Part shown: piece by piece, positions 11,672-21,657 of the stretch
Numbering within the stretch: position 1 is the stretch's first letter
How the letters are laid out: the number at the start of each line of letters is the position of its first letter
Assembly: GCF_030291135.1 (NCBI RefSeq)
Contig: NZ_CP127409.1
Span: 2,294,001-2,358,000 of the forward strand
Origin: Rhodanobacter thiooxydans
GTDB taxonomy: Bacteria; Pseudomonadota; Gammaproteobacteria; Xanthomonadales; Rhodanobacteraceae
Length of the DNA stretch: 64,000 nt
Direction of reading: 5' to 3'
The notes under the pieces: model-generated
The model's input: only the letters and a program-made list of their open reading frames with translations
Told to the model about the DNA's origin: nothing
Database searches by the model: none
Position numbers and translations under genes: made by a program

Positions 11672-12349
11672 ATGCCCCGCCTGCGCGTCAAACGCTACCT
11701 GCTCACCGGCCTGCTCACCTTCCTCCCGCTGTGGGTGACCTGGCTGGTGTTCAAGTTCGTGCTCGGCCTGCTGGCCGGGATCGGCGCGCCGCTGGTGGAG
11801 GCGCTGTTGAACGGGCTGGCGCTGGTGGCGCCGCACGCGGCCGAGTCGCTGAAGATGGAGTGGCTGACCTTCATCGTGGCGCTGCTGGTGACGCTGCTGG
11901 CGCTGTACCTGCTCGGTTTCATCGCCAACCGGGTGATCGGCCAGCGCTTCCTCGACGCGTTCGACGCGCTGCTGGCGCGCATCCCGCTGGTGCAGACGAT
12001 CTACGGCGGCACCAAGAAGCTGATGGCGGTGCTGCAGAACAAGCCCAGCGGCATGCAGCGCGTGGTGCTGATCGATTTTCCGCGCCGCGGCATGAAGGTG
12101 GTGGGCTTCGTCACCCGGGTTATGGTGGAGGAAGGCAGCGGTCGCGAGATGGCGGCGGTGTATATCCCGACTACGCCGAATCCCACGGGCGGCTACCTGG
12201 AACTGGTGCCGGTGGATGAGCTGACGCCGACCGACTGGACGATGGACCAGGCGATGGCGTTCATCATTTCCGGCGGCGCGGTGGCACCGGATACGTTGCC
12301 CGCTTCGCCGGCGCTGCTGCGCCGCGATGAAAGCGGAAACCAGGCATGA
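11672..12349 (+). CDS. DUF502 membrane protein
   Basis: 225-aa protein with two N-terminal transmembrane helices (about residues 6-35 and 65-90), then a soluble domain with IYGGTKKLMAVL and PTTPNPTGGYLELVP, the hallmark of DUF502. The function of the family is not established. ATG at 11672 is favoured over one 30 nt upstream because the MPRLRVKRYLLTG start matches family N-termini. Its stop overlaps the ATG of the M14 gene (ATGA), so the two are probably co-translated. Confidence 0.87.
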   Translation: MPRLRVKRYLLTGLLTFLPLWVTWLVFKFVLGLLAGIGAPLVEALLNGLALVAPHAAESLKMEWLTFIVALLVTLLALYLLGFIANRVIGQRFLDAFDALLARIPLVQTIYGGTKKLMAVLQNKPSGMQRVVLIDFPRRGMKVVGFVTRVMVEEGSGREMAAVYIPTTPNPTGGYLELVPVDELTPTDWTMDQAMAFIISGGAVAPDTLPASPALLRRDESGNQA

Positions 12350-14178
12350 ATCTGCGTTGCGTCCTGTGGTCCGCCCTGCTCGGCGTGGTGTCGCTGAGCG
12401 TCCACGCCACCAGCCCCGCCACCACCGACTGGACCACCCCGGCCGAGGCCGCGCAGTTCCGCACCACGCCGAGTTACGCCGACACGCTGGCCTACCTTGA
12501 GCGGCTGCAGCGCGCGGCGCCGGGCGTGATCCGGCTGGAAACCTTCGGCACCACGCCGCAGGGGCGGCCGATGACGGTGGTGATCGCCAGCGCCGGCGGC
12601 ACGTTCGACCCGGCCGCCGCGCGCGCCGCGCACAAGCCGGTGGTGCTGCTGCAGGCTGGCATCCACCCCGGCGAGATCGAGGGCAAGGACGCCGGGCTGA
12701 TGCTGCTGCGCGATATCGCGGTCAGCGGCAAGGTCCCGCACCTGCTCGACCATGTGGTGCTGGTGTACATCCCGGTGTTCAGCGTGGACGGCCACGAGAA
12801 CTCCTCGCCGTACCACCGCATCAACCAGAACGGCCCGGCCAGCATGGGCTTCCGCGGCCAGTCGCAATACCTCAACCTCAACCGCGACTACGTCAAGGCC
12901 GATGCGCCGGAGATGCGCGCGTGGCTGAAGCTGTGGCAGAAGTGGCTGCCGGATTTCCTGATCGACGTGCACACCACCGACGGCGCCGACTACCAGTACG
13001 ACCTCACCTGGTACACCGAGGACCCGCACAAGCTCGACCCGGCGGTAAGCACGTGGCAGCACGACGCGATCGTCAATCACGCGCTGCCCGCGTATGAAAA
13101 GCGCGGCCACCTCGCCTCGATCTACCTGGAGTTCAAGGACGGCCGCGACCCGCGCAAGGGCATCGTGAACTTCGGCTCCGGCCCGCGCTTCTCCACCGGC
13201 TACGCGGCACTGCAGAACCGCCCTGCGCTGCTGATCGAAACGCACATGCTCAAACCCTACGCCGACCGCGTGCGAGCCGTGTACGACCTGGTCGAGCTGA
13301 TGCTGGAACAGATCGGCGCACAGCCGGCCGCCCTGCTCGCGGCCACCGCGAAGGCGGACGCCGACACCATCGCCCGCGCCGGCGAGGCGAACGCGCGGGT
13401 GGCGCTGAACTTCAAGCCCGATCCGCAAGCGACGAAGTTCGAACTCAAGGGCTACGCCTTCACGCTGAGCCACAGCGACATTTCCGGCAGCGAGTGGATC
13501 CATTACGACCCGCACGCGCCGAAGAACTACACCATCGACAACTGGAACGGCCTGCTGCCGGACCTGTCGGTCGCCCCGCCCGCTGCCTATGCGGTGCCGG
13601 CGCAGTGGACGACGGTCATCGACCGGCTTGATGCCCACGGCATCGCCTACCGCCGCACCGAGCGCCCGTTGACGATCCGCGCCGAGGGCTACCAGCTGGA
13701 CGACCCGAAGTGGGCCAGCCAGCCGTTCGAGGGCCACCTGATGCTGCGCGACTTCAACCTGCACGCCGTGCCGCGTGAAGTGACCCTGCCGGCCGGTTCG
13801 GCGATCGTGCCGCTGGACCAGCGCGCGGCCAACGTGGCGATCGAATTGCTGGAGCCGCAGGCGCCGGACTCGCTGCTGCGCTGGGGCTATCTCGACGCAG
13901 TGTTCGAGGCCAAGGAGTACGGCGAGCCGCGTGTGGTCGAGCAGCTGGCGCGCGAGATGCTGGCGAAGGACCCCGCGCTGAAGGCTGCGTTCGAACGGAA
14001 GCTGCACGACGATCCTGCCTTCGCCGCCAACCCGCGCGCGCGGCTGGCGTTCTTCTTCGAGCGCTCACCCTGGTACGCCGCCCAGCGCGTCGGCGCCTAC
14101 CCGGTACTGCGCCTGGACGCGGCGGCGTGGCGGCAACTGGCACCCTTGGCACCCGCTCCCGACCTGCCGCAACCCTGA
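12346..14178 (+). CDS. Secreted M14-family zinc carboxypeptidase
   Basis: 610-aa protein with a signal peptide (cut near residue 22, SVHA). The M14 zinc site is visible as HPGE (His107, Glu110) and DVHTTDG (His209), and the NLNRDYVK segment supplies substrate-binding Asn/Arg. It is long for M14: about 300 residues follow the catalytic domain. A periplasmic or secreted peptidase acting on peptides or muropeptides is inferred. It is coupled to the DUF502 gene by ATGA. Confidence 0.88.
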   Translation: MNLRCVLWSALLGVVSLSVHATSPATTDWTTPAEAAQFRTTPSYADTLAYLERLQRAAPGVIRLETFGTTPQGRPMTVVIASAGGTFDPAAARAAHKPVVLLQAGIHPGEIEGKDAGLMLLRDIAVSGKVPHLLDHVVLVYIPVFSVDGHENSSPYHRINQNGPASMGFRGQSQYLNLNRDYVKADAPEMRAWLKLWQKWLPDFLIDVHTTDGADYQYDLTWYTEDPHKLDPAVSTWQHDAIVNHALPAYEKRGHLASIYLEFKDGRDPRKGIVNFGSGPRFSTGYAALQNRPALLIETHMLKPYADRVRAVYDLVELMLEQIGAQPAALLAATAKADADTIARAGEANARVALNFKPDPQATKFELKGYAFTLSHSDISGSEWIHYDPHAPKNYTIDNWNGLLPDLSVAPPAAYAVPAQWTTVIDRLDAHGIAYRRTERPLTIRAEGYQLDDPKWASQPFEGHLMLRDFNLHAVPREVTLPAGSAIVPLDQRAANVAIELLEPQAPDSLLRWGYLDAVFEAKEYGEPRVVEQLAREMLAKDPALKAAFERKLHDDPAFAANPRARLAFFFERSPWYAAQRVGAYPVLRLDAAAWRQLAPLAPAPDLPQP

Positions 14179-14216
14179 CCTTTGACACTGTGCCACCCAT
14201 GACGTTTGGCCTAGCG
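14176..14216 (+). promoter_or_regulatory. Conserved upstream block of the first M13 peptidase gene
   Basis: TGACCTTTGACACTG (14176-14190), followed after 19 nt by CCTAGCG (14210-14216), 81 nt before the ATG. The same two blocks (one mismatch in the first) precede the paralogous M13 gene at 51926-51967. TTGACA looks like a -35 hexamer, but the distance to the second block is longer than a sigma-70 spacer, so the block may be an operator or a non-housekeeping promoter. Confidence 0.5.
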
Positions 14217-14296
14217 TGAACGGCCATGCCCGCGTTCCGGGGGGGACCCGACGGCGCGGCCAGACGACACCACCCATCATTCACAGAGGGATATCC

Positions 14297-16420
14297 ATGA
14301 CCAAGCAGTTTCTGAAGCCACTGGCGCTGGCGCTGGCCGTCAGCCTGGCGTTGACCGCCTGCGGCAAGCACGAGGCAGCCAGCACCGCCCCGGCGCCGGC
14401 CAGCACCGCACCGGCCGCCGCCAGCACCACTGCCGCCGCCGACCTCGGCAAGAGCATCTTCGACGTCAGCGAGCTGGGCGACAGCGCGCAGGCGTGCCAG
14501 GACTTCAACAGCTTCGTCAATGCCAAGTGGGTCAAGGCCAACCCGATCCCGGCCGACCAGACCGTGTGGGGCGCCTTCAGCCTGCTGCACGAGAAGAGCC
14601 TGGCCGACCAGCACCAGCTGGTGGACGACGCGGTGAAGAACGCCGACGCGGCCAAGGCCGGTTCGATCGAGCAGAAGATCGGCTGGCTGTACCACTCCAG
14701 CATGGACATGGACGCGCGCAACAAGGCCGGCTTCGACCCGATCAAGGCCGACCTCGCCGGCATCGACGCGCTGAAGTCGAACAAGGACCTGCCGGCATGG
14801 CTGGGCCAGTCCTTCGCCAAGGGCGACGGCGCGGTGTTCGCCTTCGGCTCGGGCGCCGACTACAAGGACGCCAAGGTACAGATCGCCTACACCGAGCAGA
14901 GCGGGCTTGGCCTGCCCACCACCGACTACTACACCGACGCCAAGTACAAGGACATCCGCGACAGCTACGTCAAGTACCTGGCCAAGCTGTTCGAGATGAC
15001 TGGCAGCAGCGCCGACGACGCCGCCAAGCAGGCCGCGCTGGCGATGAAGTTCGAGACCGACCTGGCGCAGCACTCCATCCCGCGCGTGGAAATGCGCAAG
15101 CCGGAAAACCAGTACCACTTCGCGACCGTCGCCGAGGCGAACAAGGTCACCCCGCACTTCGACTGGAACACGTTCTTCAAGTCGCAAGGCGTCACCGTCG
15201 ACAAGGGCTTCTCGCTGTCGCAGCCGAAGTTCTTCGCCGAGTTCGACAAGCTGGTCGCCAGCGCGCCGATGGACGAATGGAAGGCCTACCTGAAGGCGCA
15301 CACCATCTCCAACGCCGCCACCGCCCTGTCCGAGCCGTTCGTGGACGCGCAGTTCGATTTCTACGGCAAGACCCTGCGCGGCCAGCCGGAACAGCAGCCG
15401 CAGTGGAAGCGTTCGCTGACTGCGGTCAACGGCGCGATGGGCCAGGCGCTGGGCCAGCTCTACGTAGCCAAGTACTTCACCCCCGAGGCCAAGGCCCGCG
15501 CGGAAGAGCTGGTCACCAACGTGCGCGACGCGCTGAAGACGCGCATCCAGAACCTCGACTGGATGAGCGAGGAGACCAAGGCCAAGGCGCTGGACAAGTG
15601 GTCCAAGTTCCTGCCCAAGATCGGCTACCCGGAACACTGGCGCAGCTGGGACGGCCTGAGCATCAGCAAGGACGGCTACTACGCCAACATGCAGGCGGCC
15701 AGCAAGTTCAACTACGAGTACGACATCGCCAAGATCGGCAAGCCGACCGACCGCCAGGAATGGGGCATGACCCCGCAGACGGTCAATGCGTACTACAACC
15801 CGACCGACAACACGATCAACTTCCCGGCCGCGATCCTGCAGCCGCCGTTCTTCAATGCCAAGGCGGATGATGCGATCAACTACGGCGGCATCGGCGCGGT
15901 GATCGGCCACGAGGCCAGCCATGGCTTCGACGACCAGGGCAGCCAGTTCGACGGCGACGGCAACAACGTCAACTGGTGGACCGACGCGGACAAGAAGAAG
16001 TTCGAGGCGCGCACCGGCAAGCTGGTCGACCAGTTCAACAACTACGCGCCGTTGGCCGACCACCCCGAGCTGCATGTCAACGGCACGCTGACCCTGGGCG
16101 AGAACATCGCCGACCTGGGCGGCCTGAACATCGCCTATGACGCGCTGCAGACCGCACTGAAGAAGAACCCGGCCGAAGCCGACAAGAAGATCGACGGCTA
16201 CAGCGAAGACCAGCGCTTCTTCCTCAACTGGGCCCGCGTGTGGCGCGGCGATATCCGCGAAAAGGCGCAGATGGTCTATCTGAACGCCGATCCGCATTCG
16301 CCGATGAAGTTCCGCGCGATGGGCGCGCCGTCGAACATGCCGACCTTCGCCAGTGCGTTCCGGTGCAAGCCGGGCGACGCGATGGTGCGTGCGGACGACA
16401 AGCAAGTGAAGATCTGGTAA
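14297..16420 (+). CDS. M13-family metallopeptidase lipoprotein (PepO/neprilysin-like)
   Basis: 707-aa protein with lipobox LTAC (Cys22) and an Ala/Thr/Pro-rich linker. The M13 zinc motif is HEASH (residues 538-542), with the ENIADLGG motif supplying the third ligand, plus the NAYYNP and C-terminal CKPGDAMV segments of the family. It is probably an envelope-anchored oligopeptidase. The GGGATATCC upstream and the lipobox position favour the ATG at 14297 over an earlier in-frame ATG at 14216. A paralog lies at 52042-54078. Confidence 0.92.
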   Translation: MTKQFLKPLALALAVSLALTACGKHEAASTAPAPASTAPAAASTTAAADLGKSIFDVSELGDSAQACQDFNSFVNAKWVKANPIPADQTVWGAFSLLHEKSLADQHQLVDDAVKNADAAKAGSIEQKIGWLYHSSMDMDARNKAGFDPIKADLAGIDALKSNKDLPAWLGQSFAKGDGAVFAFGSGADYKDAKVQIAYTEQSGLGLPTTDYYTDAKYKDIRDSYVKYLAKLFEMTGSSADDAAKQAALAMKFETDLAQHSIPRVEMRKPENQYHFATVAEANKVTPHFDWNTFFKSQGVTVDKGFSLSQPKFFAEFDKLVASAPMDEWKAYLKAHTISNAATALSEPFVDAQFDFYGKTLRGQPEQQPQWKRSLTAVNGAMGQALGQLYVAKYFTPEAKARAEELVTNVRDALKTRIQNLDWMSEETKAKALDKWSKFLPKIGYPEHWRSWDGLSISKDGYYANMQAASKFNYEYDIAKIGKPTDRQEWGMTPQTVNAYYNPTDNTINFPAAILQPPFFNAKADDAINYGGIGAVIGHEASHGFDDQGSQFDGDGNNVNWWTDADKKKFEARTGKLVDQFNNYAPLADHPELHVNGTLTLGENIADLGGLNIAYDALQTALKKNPAEADKKIDGYSEDQRFFLNWARVWRGDIREKAQMVYLNADPHSPMKFRAMGAPSNMPTFASAFRCKPGDAMVRADDKQVKIW

Positions 16421-16469
16421 GTCCGTGGCCGTCGCGGCTTCGGCCGCGGCGGTCAGCCTGCCAGCCCGG

Positions 16470-16496
16470 AAACGCCGCGCCCGTGCGCGGCGTTTT
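16470..16496 (+). terminator. Rho-independent terminator after M13 gene
   Basis: AAACGCCGCGC and GCGCGGCGTTT arms with a 4-nt loop, ending in TTTT, 50 nt after the stop codon. Confidence 0.8.
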
Positions 16497-16633
16497 CCGT
16501 TTCGGCGTCGACGGATTCCACGGCGGCAGCAAGACCGGTGCCAGCGTCCGCCCTCCGCGGCGGCGGCGCAACGGTTCCCAGCGCGCGCCATGGGGCGGAT
16601 AATCGTCGGCCCTTGATGCAAGACGGCCGAAAC

Positions 16634-19474
16634 ATGTTTGTCCCTGGTCAACGCTGGATCTCCTCCGCCGAACCCGAGCTGGGCCTCGGTACCGTGCTGC
16701 GCGTCGAAGGGCGCGGCGTGCAGGTGCTGTTCGCCAGGGCTGGCGTGCTGCGCCCGTACGCGGTCGACTCGGCGCCGCTGGTGCGCGCCGAGTTCCGCGC
16801 CGGCCAGCGCGTCGCCGGCAAGGGCATCGCGTTCCTGGTGGAACGGGTGGAGATCCGCGACGACCTGCTGATCTACCGCGGCGAAGGCCGCGAACTGCAC
16901 GAAGGCCAGCTCGACGACGAGCAGAGCGTGAGCCAGGCCGACGACCGCCTGGTCGGCGGCCGCACCGATGCCGTGGCGCAGTTCGAGCTGCGCCTGGAAG
17001 GGCTAAAGCGGCGTGCCGAGGCACGCCGTTCGCCGATGTGGGGCTTAGGCGCGGCACGGATTGGACTGGTGCCGCACCAGCTGCGCGTGGCCGGCATCGC
17101 CGCCGCCCGGCGCCCGCCGCGGGTGCTGCTGGCCGATGAGGTGGGCCTGGGCAAGACCATCGAGGCGGGCATGATCATCGCGCGCCAGCTCGCCACCGGC
17201 CGCGCCTCGCGCGTGCTGCTGCTGTTGCCCGACACGCTGGTCTACCAGTGGTTCGTGGAGATGTTGCGCCGCTTCAACCTGAGCTTCGCGATCTACGATG
17301 AGGAACGCTGCGAGGCGCTGGAGCAATCCGGCGACGCCGGCAATCCGTTCGAGGACGAACAACTGGTGATCGCCGACTTCGGCTTCCTGGAAAGCTCGCC
17401 GAAGTACGCGCGGCAGTTGCTGGACGCGCCGTGGGATCTGCTGGTGGTGGACGAGGCGCATCATCTGGCGTGGTCGCCGGAAGCCGCCAGCCCGCGCTAC
17501 ACGATGGTGGAGCAGCTGGCCGCGGCGATCCCCGGCGTGATCCTGCTCACCGCCACCCCGGAACAGCTCGGCCGCAGCGGCCACTTCGCCCGCCTGCGCC
17601 TGCTCGATCCGCAGCGCTACCATGATCTGGACGGCTATCTGGCCGAGGCGGACAGCTACCTGGCGCTGTCGAAGATCGCCGACCGCCTGCTCGATGGCCA
17701 GCCACTCGACGACACGCAGCGCGCCGCCCTGACCGCGGCCTTCCACGGCGACCAGGCACTCAGCGCCCGGCTGGCCGAGCCGACCAAACCGGACAACGCA
17801 CGCGAGCTGCTGGCCGCGCTGATCGACCGCCACGGCACCGGCCGCGCGATGTTCCGCAACAACCGCGCCGGCGTCGGCGGCTTCCCGCAGCGCCGGCCCG
17901 AATGGCACCTGCTGCCGATGGCTACGGTCGACGACAGCACGCGCCAGGCGCTGCTGGCCGAATTCCACGCCGACATCCAGCAGCCGTCGCCGCTGATCGA
18001 GGTCGACTACGCCGCCGACCCGCGCATCGACACCCTGATCGCCCTGCTCGATCGGCACCCGCAGGACAAGTTCCTGCTGATCTGCCGCAGCCAGGCCAAG
18101 GTGCTGGCGCTGGAGGAAGCGCTGCGCACGCGCAGCGGCGTCGGCGTGGCGCGTTTCCACGAAGGCCTCAGCATCGTGCAGCGCGACCGCAACGCCGCGT
18201 ATTTCGCCCAGCCCGACGGCGCGCGCTTGCTGCTGTGCTCGGAGATCGGCTCGGAAGGCCGCAACTTCCAGTTCGCGCACCGGCTGGTGCTGTGGGACCT
18301 GCCGCTGGACCCGGACCTGCTGGAACAGCGCATCGGCCGGCTCGACCGGATCGGCCAGAAGCACGACATCGCGATCCACATCCTCGCCGTGGCCGACAGC
18401 GCCCAGCACGTGCTGGCGCGCTGGTACGACGAGGGCGTCGACGCGTTCCGCATGAGCCCGGCCGACGGCCGTGAACTGCTGCGCCGCTACGGCGAGCCGC
18501 TGACCCTGCTGGCCGACGAACACGCCCGCGGCGACGACAACCGCGACCAGGAGCTGGACGCGCTGCTGGCCGAGACCCACGCCAGCCACGAGCAGATGGC
18601 GCAGCTGATCCGCGGCGGCCGCGACCACCTGCTGGAACTGGCCGCCAGCCGCGACCTGCACGCCGACGAGCTGCAGCAGGCGTTCGCCCGCGAAGACCAC
18701 GATCCGGGCCGCGACGCCTTCGTGCAACGCCTGCTGGAGGCGTTCGGCATCCATGCCGAGGAGCTCGGCGGCCAGGTGCTGCTGCTCGACCCGCAATACC
18801 TGTCCACCGACGCCCTGCCCGGCTTTGCCGAAGGCCCGCAGTCGGTGACCTTCGCGCGCGAGGTGGCACTATCGCGCGAGGAGCTGCCGCTGCTGCGGCT
18901 GGACCATCCGCTGGTCGCCGGCGCCATGGACCTGGCGCTGTCCGGCGAACAGGGCAATGCCGCCTTCATGGTCGACGACGTGCTGCCGCCGCGCACCGCG
19001 CTGCTGCAGGCGGTGTTCCTGCTCGAATGCGTGGCCGACCGGAAACTCGACGCCGAACGCTTCCTGCCGGTGCTGCCGATCGCAGTCACCGTCGACACCC
19101 GGCTGGCCGAGCGCGCCGACTTCGCGCCCAGCGAGATCGCCCTGCGCAAGGCCGGCGACCGCAACATCGAAGTGGCGCGCTACCGCAAATTCCTCGCCAA
19201 GCTGGTGCCGCCGATGCTGGAGCGCGCCGAGGCGCTGGCCGGCACGCGCGGCCAGGCACGCATCGACGAGGCGGTGGAGCTGGCCACGCAGACGCTGGAT
19301 GCGGAGCTGTCACGCCTGCTGGCGCTGCGTGCAGTGAACCCGTCGGTCAGCGCGGCGGAAATCGCCGCCATCGCCGCCGAGCGCACCGCCCTGCTGGCCG
19401 CGCTGCCGCAGTCGCGGCTGCGGCTGGACGCGGTGCGCTTCGTGGTCAGCGCGGACTTCCTGGCGCTGCGCTGA
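16634..19474 (+). CDS. rapA: RNA polymerase-associated SWI2/SNF2 ATPase RapA
   Basis: 946-aa recycling factor for RNA polymerase. The N-terminus MFVPGQRWISSAEPELGLG matches RapA's Tudor-like NTD. Walker A is DEVGLGKTIEAGMI near residue 172, motif II DEAHH near 273, and the helicase C half has SEIGSEGRNFQFAHRLVLWDLP and RIGRLDRIGQ. The start at 16634 is chosen by homology; upstream in-frame codons would add sequence absent from RapA. Monocistronic, following the M13 terminator and convergent with the permease. Confidence 0.95.
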   Translation: MFVPGQRWISSAEPELGLGTVLRVEGRGVQVLFARAGVLRPYAVDSAPLVRAEFRAGQRVAGKGIAFLVERVEIRDDLLIYRGEGRELHEGQLDDEQSVSQADDRLVGGRTDAVAQFELRLEGLKRRAEARRSPMWGLGAARIGLVPHQLRVAGIAAARRPPRVLLADEVGLGKTIEAGMIIARQLATGRASRVLLLLPDTLVYQWFVEMLRRFNLSFAIYDEERCEALEQSGDAGNPFEDEQLVIADFGFLESSPKYARQLLDAPWDLLVVDEAHHLAWSPEAASPRYTMVEQLAAAIPGVILLTATPEQLGRSGHFARLRLLDPQRYHDLDGYLAEADSYLALSKIADRLLDGQPLDDTQRAALTAAFHGDQALSARLAEPTKPDNARELLAALIDRHGTGRAMFRNNRAGVGGFPQRRPEWHLLPMATVDDSTRQALLAEFHADIQQPSPLIEVDYAADPRIDTLIALLDRHPQDKFLLICRSQAKVLALEEALRTRSGVGVARFHEGLSIVQRDRNAAYFAQPDGARLLLCSEIGSEGRNFQFAHRLVLWDLPLDPDLLEQRIGRLDRIGQKHDIAIHILAVADSAQHVLARWYDEGVDAFRMSPADGRELLRRYGEPLTLLADEHARGDDNRDQELDALLAETHASHEQMAQLIRGGRDHLLELAASRDLHADELQQAFAREDHDPGRDAFVQRLLEAFGIHAEELGGQVLLLDPQYLSTDALPGFAEGPQSVTFAREVALSREELPLLRLDHPLVAGAMDLALSGEQGNAAFMVDDVLPPRTALLQAVFLLECVADRKLDAERFLPVLPIAVTVDTRLAERADFAPSEIALRKAGDRNIEVARYRKFLAKLVPPMLERAEALAGTRGQARIDEAVELATQTLDAELSRLLALRAVNPSVSAAEIAAIAAERTALLAALPQSRLRLDAVRFVVSADFLALR

Positions 19475-19481
19475 AGCCCAC

Positions 19482-19503
19482 CCTTCCCCGTGTACGGGGA
19501 AGG
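19482..19503. repeat. Palindrome between convergent rapA and permease genes
   Basis: CCTTCCCCGT-gt-ACGGGGAAGG, 10-bp perfect stem, a variant of the GC-rich repeat family. It could terminate transcription from both sides, although no T-run is present. Confidence 0.6.
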
Positions 19504-19521
19504 TCTGCGGCGCCCCTCAGC

Positions 19522-20877
19522 TCAAGCCGACGCCATGCGCATGCGCTGCTCGATGCCGCCCACGCGGTAGCCCACCGTCAGCAGCGCCAGCCAGATCACG
19601 CCCACATACAGCGCCACACGGGTGTCCGCGCTGTAGCCGAGCATCACCAGCACGAACGCCAGAAACGCCAGGCAGACCACGCTGCTCAGCGGAAACCAGC
19701 GCAAGCGGAAAGCCAGCGGCGACGGCTGCTGGCGGCGGAAGCGCCAGTGCGCCACCAGCACCATGCCCCAGGTCCACACCGTGTTGAAGGCGAGGATCGA
19801 CATCATCATGCCGAAGATGCGCCCGGGCACCAGGTAGTTCATCAGCACGCCGAACAGCAGGAACACCAGCGTCACCAACACCCCGCGCACCGGCACGCCC
19901 TGCGCACTCAGCCGCCCCATCGCCATCGGCGCCTGCCCCTTCGTGGCCAGGCTGTGCAGCATGCGGCTGCCGCTGAACATCGTTGAGTTGAAGCTGGACA
20001 ACGCCGCGGTGATCACCACGAAGTTGATCAGCCCGGCCGCCTGCGGAATGCCCAGCCTGGCGAAGGTGGTGACGAACGGACTGCCCTGCGTGCCCAGCTC
20101 GTTCCACGGGTAGATCGCCATGATCACGAACAGCGAGCCGATGTAGAAGATCAGGATGCGCCAGATCACCGAGTTCACCGCGCGCGGGATGGTGCGCTCC
20201 GGCTGCGCCGCCTCGGCGGCGGCCACGCCGATCGTCTCGATGCCGCCGAACGAGAACACCAGCACCGGCAGCGCCAGCACCATGCCGGTGACGCCGTTCG
20301 GGAACCAGCCGCCATGCGACCACAGGTTGCTGAGGCCGATCGGCTGGCCGCCGTTGCCCCAGCCCAGCCAGATCATCGCGCAGCCGCCGGCGATCATCGC
20401 CACCACCGTGAGCACCTTGATCAGCGCGAACCAGAACTCCAGCTCGCCGTAGACCTTCACCGCCATCAGGTTCAGCCCGCCGATCATCGCCACGCTGGCG
20501 AACGCCCAGATCCACTGCGGCGACCCCGGAAACCACGCCTTCATGTAGATGCCGACCGCGGTGCTCTCGGCAATGCCCACGCCCATCATCAGGATCCAGT
20601 AGTTCCAGCCGGTGAGGTAGCCGGCGAACGGGCCGAGGTACTTGTGCGCGTAGGTGCTGAACGAGCCGGCGATCGGCTCGTGCGCGGCCATCTCGCCCAG
20701 CGCGCGCATGATGATGAAGATCATCGTGCCGCCGAACAGGTAGGCGAACAGCAGCGACGGCCCGGCCAGCTGGATCGTGCTGGCGGAGCCGAGGAACAGG
20801 CCGGCACCAATGCACATGCCCAGTGCCATGAAGGTGATGTGGCGCGGGGTGAGCTGGCGCTGCAGGGCCTGGGTCAT
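19522..20877 (-). CDS. APC-superfamily amino-acid permease
   Basis: 451-aa, about 12 transmembrane segments. The N-terminal MALGMCIGAGLFLGSASTIQLAGPSLL and FGGIETIGVAAAEA segments are typical of the AAT/APC amino-acid permeases (ProY/CycA-like). Substrate cannot be told from sequence. It lies 25 nt after the rhomboid gene on the same strand, so the two could be cotranscribed. Confidence 0.9.
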   Translation of the reverse strand: MTQALQRQLTPRHITFMALGMCIGAGLFLGSASTIQLAGPSLLFAYLFGGTMIFIIMRALGEMAAHEPIAGSFSTYAHKYLGPFAGYLTGWNYWILMMGVGIAESTAVGIYMKAWFPGSPQWIWAFASVAMIGGLNLMAVKVYGELEFWFALIKVLTVVAMIAGGCAMIWLGWGNGGQPIGLSNLWSHGGWFPNGVTGMVLALPVLVFSFGGIETIGVAAAEAAQPERTIPRAVNSVIWRILIFYIGSLFVIMAIYPWNELGTQGSPFVTTFARLGIPQAAGLINFVVITAALSSFNSTMFSGSRMLHSLATKGQAPMAMGRLSAQGVPVRGVLVTLVFLLFGVLMNYLVPGRIFGMMMSILAFNTVWTWGMVLVAHWRFRRQQPSPLAFRLRWFPLSSVVCLAFLAFVLVMLGYSADTRVALYVGVIWLALLTVGYRVGGIEQRMRMASA

Positions 20878-20902
20878 GGGTATGTTCGTGGCGTGGAAGC
20901 GC

Positions 20903-21520
20903 TCAGCGTAACAGGCGCCGCTTTGGCTTCCACGGCAGCCGCCCGCGCCAGTACTGGATCAGCACCAGGCCACCCAGCATGCCGCCGAGATGGGCGAAGT
21001 GGGCCACGCCCGGCTCGATCCCGGTCACGCCCATGGTCAGTTCCGCCGCGGCGTAGAGGATCACGAACAGCCACGCCGGCATCGGGATCGGCAGGAAGAT
21101 CAGCATCACCTTCTCGTGCGGATACAGCATGCCAAACGCCAGCAGCAGGCCGAAGATTGCACCGGACGCGCCCAGCGTGGGCCCGTACTCGGCCGGAGGG
21201 AAGAACCACAGCACCGCCAGCTGCAGCAGCGAGGCGACGATCGCGCAGACGAAATAGTAGATGGTGAACTCGCGCGCGCCGAAGGTGCGCTCGATCGCGC
21301 CGCCGAACATGTACAGCGCAAGCATGTTGAACATGATGTGGGTGAAGCCGCCATGCATGAACGCGCTGGTGACGATCTGCCACACCCCGAACAGGCCGGA
21401 GCCGAGCGGCCACAGCGCGAAATATTGCAGCAGGGGCGGCCCCATCACCTGCTGCAGCAGGAACACCGCCACATTGGCGATCAGCAGGTTGCGGGTAACG
21501 GGCGGCAGGTCAAAAGGCAT
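20903..21520 (-). CDS. Rhomboid-family intramembrane serine protease
   Basis: 205-aa polytopic protein with the catalytic dyad GASG (Ser119) and His177 (AHLGG), and the HGGFTHIMFNM motif (residues 56-66) that is conserved in loop/TM2. Six-TM bacterial rhomboid of usual size. Such proteases cleave transmembrane substrates. Downstream permease spacing is short; upstream is the NlpC/P60 gene with its own terminator. Confidence 0.92.
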   Translation of the reverse strand: MPFDLPPVTRNLLIANVAVFLLQQVMGPPLLQYFALWPLGSGLFGVWQIVTSAFMHGGFTHIMFNMLALYMFGGAIERTFGAREFTIYYFVCAIVASLLQLAVLWFFPPAEYGPTLGASGAIFGLLLAFGMLYPHEKVMLIFLPIPMPAWLFVILYAAAELTMGVTGIEPGVAHFAHLGGMLGGLVLIQYWRGRLPWKPKRRLLR

Positions 21521-21609
21521 CAGGCAGTTTCCAGGGAATCGAGGACAGCATAACGACGCATCCCGCAGCTGACCGCACCCGCTGACGATCGTTCATCCGC
21601 TACGGCCAG

Positions 21610-21634
21610 CAAAAAGCCGCCTTGCGGCGGCTTG
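21610..21634 (-). terminator. Rho-independent terminator of the NlpC/P60 gene
   Basis: On the minus strand AAGCCGCC-gcaa-GGCGGCTT is followed by a T-run (AAAAA on plus, 21611-21615), 24 nt after the stop codon. Confidence 0.85.
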
Positions 21635-21657
21635 GCGCACCAACCGGCGAGGTCAGG

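Noticed and set aside
12193-14007. 604-codon open frame antisense to the M14 gene
   Set aside because: Covers the whole M14 gene in the opposite strand and has shadow composition.
13754-16900. 1048-codon open frame antisense to the M14, M13 and rapA genes
   Set aside because: It is the reverse frame of three well-recognised proteins; composition is Val/Arg/Gly/His-rich shadow-like and no motif is visible.
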